Positions 62,057 through 64,000 of a DNA stretch of 64,000 bases are shown here, piece after piece (within the stretch, counting starts at the first letter, position 1; each line of letters opens with the position of its first letter). The stretch comes from Flavobacteriales bacterium. Its GTDB lineage: Bacteria > Bacteroidota > Bacteroidia > Flavobacteriales > Flavobacteriaceae. The translations under genes were made by a program, and so were the position numbers. The notes under the pieces were generated by a model. It was not told the DNA's origin. It made no database searches and was given only the letters and a program-made list of their open reading frames with translations. The stretch covers positions 32,856 through 96,855 of the forward strand of contig JALWTX010000001.1 of the NCBI GenBank assembly GCA_026993355.1, in the 5' to 3' direction.

Positions 62057-63006
62057 AAATAGCTATTGCCATCTTAAATTGGAATGGACAAAATTTATTG
62101 GAAAAGTTTTTACCCTCAGTAGTTAATTATTCAAAGCAAAGTGATATCTATGTTATTGATAATGCTTCTACTGATAATTCCATTAATTACCTTAAAACAC
62201 ACTTTCCAAATGTTAAAATTATAGCTTTAGACAAAAATTATGGATTTGCCGGTGGCTACAACAAAGGCCTTAGAAAAATTGAAGCCGATATATATGCTTT
62301 AATAAATTCAGACATCGAAGTAACGCCAAACTGGTTAGACCCGGTTTTAAAAACATTTAAAACAGAACCCGATACAGTCGTAGTTCAACCAAAAATAAAA
62401 GATTATAAAAACAAAAGCATGTTTGAATATGCTGGCGCTGCAGGGGGGTTTTTAGATTTCTTTGGTTATCCATATTGCGATGGACGACAATTATTTAAAA
62501 TAGAAAAAGACCAGGGGCAATACCAAAAAGAAAAAAATATTTTTTGGGCTTCCGGTGCCTGCTTTTTTATACGTAAAAATACTTTTAATACACATAATGG
62601 ATTTGACGAAAGTTTTTTTGCACACCAAGAAGAAATAGATTTATGTTGGCGAATACAACATACAAAAAAACAAATCAAATATATCCCACAATCGGAAGTC
62701 TATCATTTAGGCGGTGGAAGTTTAAAATACAAAAACCCCTTTAAAACATATTTAAATTTTAGAAACAATCTAAGTATGTTATTAAAAAATTTACCGGTTT
62801 TGTTGTTATTTCCCGTTATATTTACACGACTTATATTAGATGGAATTGCCGGATTGGTATTCTTAACTCAAGGTAAACCAAAACACACATGGGCTATAAT
62901 AAAAGCACATTTTAGTTTTTATAAAAAAATTCCAAAAAATTGGAAAAAAAGGCCAGCTAAACCGCTTAACAAATATTATAAAAAATTAAGTATATTCATA
63001 AAATGA
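62053..63006 (+). CDS. Family 2 glycosyltransferase (rhamnosyltransferase-like)
   Basis: 317 residues. The GT-A fold opens with AIAILNWNGQNLLEKFLPSV. YVIDNASTDNSINYL and the metal-site ALINSDIEVTPNW follow, then WASGACFFIRKNTF and EEIDLCWRIQ for the acceptor side. A hydrophobic C-terminal helix (about 252-275, VLLLFPVIFTRLILDGI) probably attaches it to the membrane. It most likely adds a sugar during surface polysaccharide synthesis. It is coupled by 4-base overlaps to both neighbours. Confidence 0.92.
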   Translation: MKIAIAILNWNGQNLLEKFLPSVVNYSKQSDIYVIDNASTDNSINYLKTHFPNVKIIALDKNYGFAGGYNKGLRKIEADIYALINSDIEVTPNWLDPVLKTFKTEPDTVVVQPKIKDYKNKSMFEYAGAAGGFLDFFGYPYCDGRQLFKIEKDQGQYQKEKNIFWASGACFFIRKNTFNTHNGFDESFFAHQEEIDLCWRIQHTKKQIKYIPQSEVYHLGGGSLKYKNPFKTYLNFRNNLSMLLKNLPVLLLFPVIFTRLILDGIAGLVFLTQGKPKHTWAIIKAHFSFYKKIPKNWKKRPAKPLNKYYKKLSIFIK

Positions 63007-63839
63007 AAGAAAAACAATTCAATAAAATAACCGAGCAAGATTCGTTGTATGATAATTTGGAAAAAATGAGCATACACGAACTTTTAGTTAATATTAACAA
63101 CGAAGATAAAAAGGTACCATTTGCGGTAGAAAAAGCGATACCACAAATAGAAATTTTGGTTGAAAAAATTGTAAAAAGTCTAGAAAAAGGCGGTAGACTA
63201 TTTTATATAGGCGCTGGAACTAGCGGAAGATTAGGTATATTAGATGCCAGTGAATGTCCGCCAACCTTTGGCGTCGAAGACGATCTGGTCATAGGCTTAA
63301 TAGCAGGTGGCGATAAAGCCATAAGAAAAGCCGTTGAAGCAGCAGAAGACAGTACCATACAGGGTTGGAAAGATTTGATGAATAAAAATTTTAATAAAAG
63401 AGATGTTTTGATTGGCATTGCAGCATCAGGAACAACACCCTATGTAGTAAGTAGCATAGAAAAAGCAAGGAAGATTGGTGCTGTTACAGGTTGCATTACC
63501 ATGAATCCCGGAAGTCCGTTAGAAAAAGCTGCAGAATATCCGGTTACAGTCGTTGTGGGCCCCGAATTTGTAACAGGGAGCAGTCGTATGAAAGCAGGAA
63601 CCGCACAAAAATTGGTTTTAAATATGATATCAACCAGTACCTTAATAAAATTAGGAAGAGTAAAAGGGAACAAAATGGTTGATATGCAATTAACCAATGC
63701 CAAATTAATTGATAGAGGCACAAAAATGATCCAAAATGAAACCAATCTCAATTATGATGATGCTAAAAGCTTATTGTTAGAAACCGGTAGTGTCAGAAAA
63801 GCGCTAAAAAAATTCTATAAAAGAAATTCTAATGAATAA
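63003..63839 (+). CDS. murQ: N-acetylmuramic acid 6-phosphate etherase MurQ
   Basis: 278 residues, one SIS sugar-isomerase domain plus a C-terminal helical part. YIGAGTSGRLGILDASECPPTFG contains the SIS loop and the catalytic Glu of the etherase. IGIAASGTTPYVVS, GPEFVTGSSRMKAGTAQKLVLNM and the end LLLETGSVRKAL match MurQ. The enzyme splits D-lactate from MurNAc-6-phosphate to give GlcNAc-6-phosphate in wall recycling. It is the last gene of the unit, with a bidirectional terminator after it. Confidence 0.94.
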   Translation: MKEKQFNKITEQDSLYDNLEKMSIHELLVNINNEDKKVPFAVEKAIPQIEILVEKIVKSLEKGGRLFYIGAGTSGRLGILDASECPPTFGVEDDLVIGLIAGGDKAIRKAVEAAEDSTIQGWKDLMNKNFNKRDVLIGIAASGTTPYVVSSIEKARKIGAVTGCITMNPGSPLEKAAEYPVTVVVGPEFVTGSSRMKAGTAQKLVLNMISTSTLIKLGRVKGNKMVDMQLTNAKLIDRGTKMIQNETNLNYDDAKSLLLETGSVRKALKKFYKRNSNE

Positions 63840-63880
63840 TTAAAAATAATTTTTCATAAATTATAACAATTAAGATATAA

Positions 63881-63914
63881 AAAAAACCGCAAAGAACATT
63901 CTTTGCGGTTTTGG
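63881..63914. terminator. Bidirectional terminator between murQ and the rRNA operon
   Basis: AAAACCGCAAAGAA / TTCTTTGCGGTTTT is a perfect long stem with a tiny loop, with A runs before and T runs after. It can end murQ transcription rightward and the rRNA transcript leftward, just past the 5S 3' end. Confidence 0.92.
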
Positions 63915-63920
63915 TTTAAG

Positions 63921-64000
63921 ATGGGCGGCGACCTACTTTTCCACCTTAATGGCAGTATCATCAGCGCAGTCGGGCTTAACTTCTCTGTTCGGAATGGGAA
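63921..64000 (-). rRNA. 5S rRNA, 3' portion (cut by window edge)
   Basis: The minus strand reads the conserved 5S core CCGAACAGAGAAGTTAAGCCC and runs through GGTGGAAAAGTAGGTCGCCGCC to the 3' end at about 63921. The 5' third is outside the window. This implies a leftward 16S-23S-5S operon to the right. Confidence 0.93.

Overview
The window looks like chromosome from a low-GC member of the Bacteroidota, most likely Flavobacteriia. The evidence is an mraZ-to-ftsZ division and cell-wall (dcw) cluster with flavobacterial details (FtsZ ending in NSFLDDNVD, yqeY directly downstream), two SusC/SusD outer-membrane uptake pairs, a Bat aerotolerance operon, DUF4199 and DUF3108 proteins, and TAnnTTTG -7 promoter boxes in front of most transcription units. 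Nothing was searched against a database; all family names come from reading the proteins.

Layout. 1-2.4 kb: the start of a leftward receptor-like gene, a secreted nuclease-like lipoprotein, two strong terminators, tRNA-Ser and a CAT-anticodon tRNA, and a small membrane protein. 2.8-16.4 kb: the dcw operon mraZ-rsmH-ftsL-ftsI-murE-mraY-(murD remnant)-ftsW-murG-ftsQ-ftsA-ftsZ-yqeY, tightly packed with overlapping or abutting genes, then tRNA-Arg. 16.7-21.4 kb: SusC/SusD pair 1. 21.4-27.6 kb: PAP2 phosphatase and TatA (leftward), uvrA, then lysA and thiI (leftward). 27.8-30.5 kb: an M23 peptidase lipoprotein, a hotdog thioesterase and an isochorismate synthase-like gene. 30.6-38.5 kb: surface polysaccharide genes (CapD-like dehydratase, glycosyltransferase, UDP-sugar dehydrogenase) with DUF4199, mtaB and a large membrane protein. 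38.5-46.4 kb: an ICMT-like methyltransferase, M1 peptidase, two rhomboid proteases, a 39-residue membrane ORF, truA, a phosphoesterase, an orphan response regulator, an outer-membrane lipoprotein and DUF192. 46.5-51.2 kb: SusC/SusD pair 2. 51.4-58.3 kb: the leftward Bat operon (moxR, DUF58, BatD-like, batA, batB, batC). 58.5-63.8 kb: a patatin/Omp85 fusion, DUF3108, a small HsdR-N-type protein, a glycosyltransferase and murQ. The right edge cuts a leftward 5S rRNA gene, so an rRNA operon lies just outside.

How the genes fit together. The dcw block makes lipid II and the divisome; MurE carries the diaminopimelate-type DNPR motif, and LysA consumes the same diaminopimelate. MurQ and the M23 peptidase belong to wall turnover. 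The most unusual feature is in this otherwise canonical cluster: murD is reduced to its C-terminal domain with most of its D-glutamate-binding residues changed, and murC is missing from its usual place between murG and ftsQ. Other points worth a look are MraZ-type operator repeats on the mraZ promoter, a response regulator without phosphorylation residues, a Bat operon that ends at a lysine/asparagine/glutamine-rich BatC with SusC/SusD genes where batD would be expected, a tRNA promoter built into a terminator hairpin, and a 39-residue membrane ORF coupled to truA.
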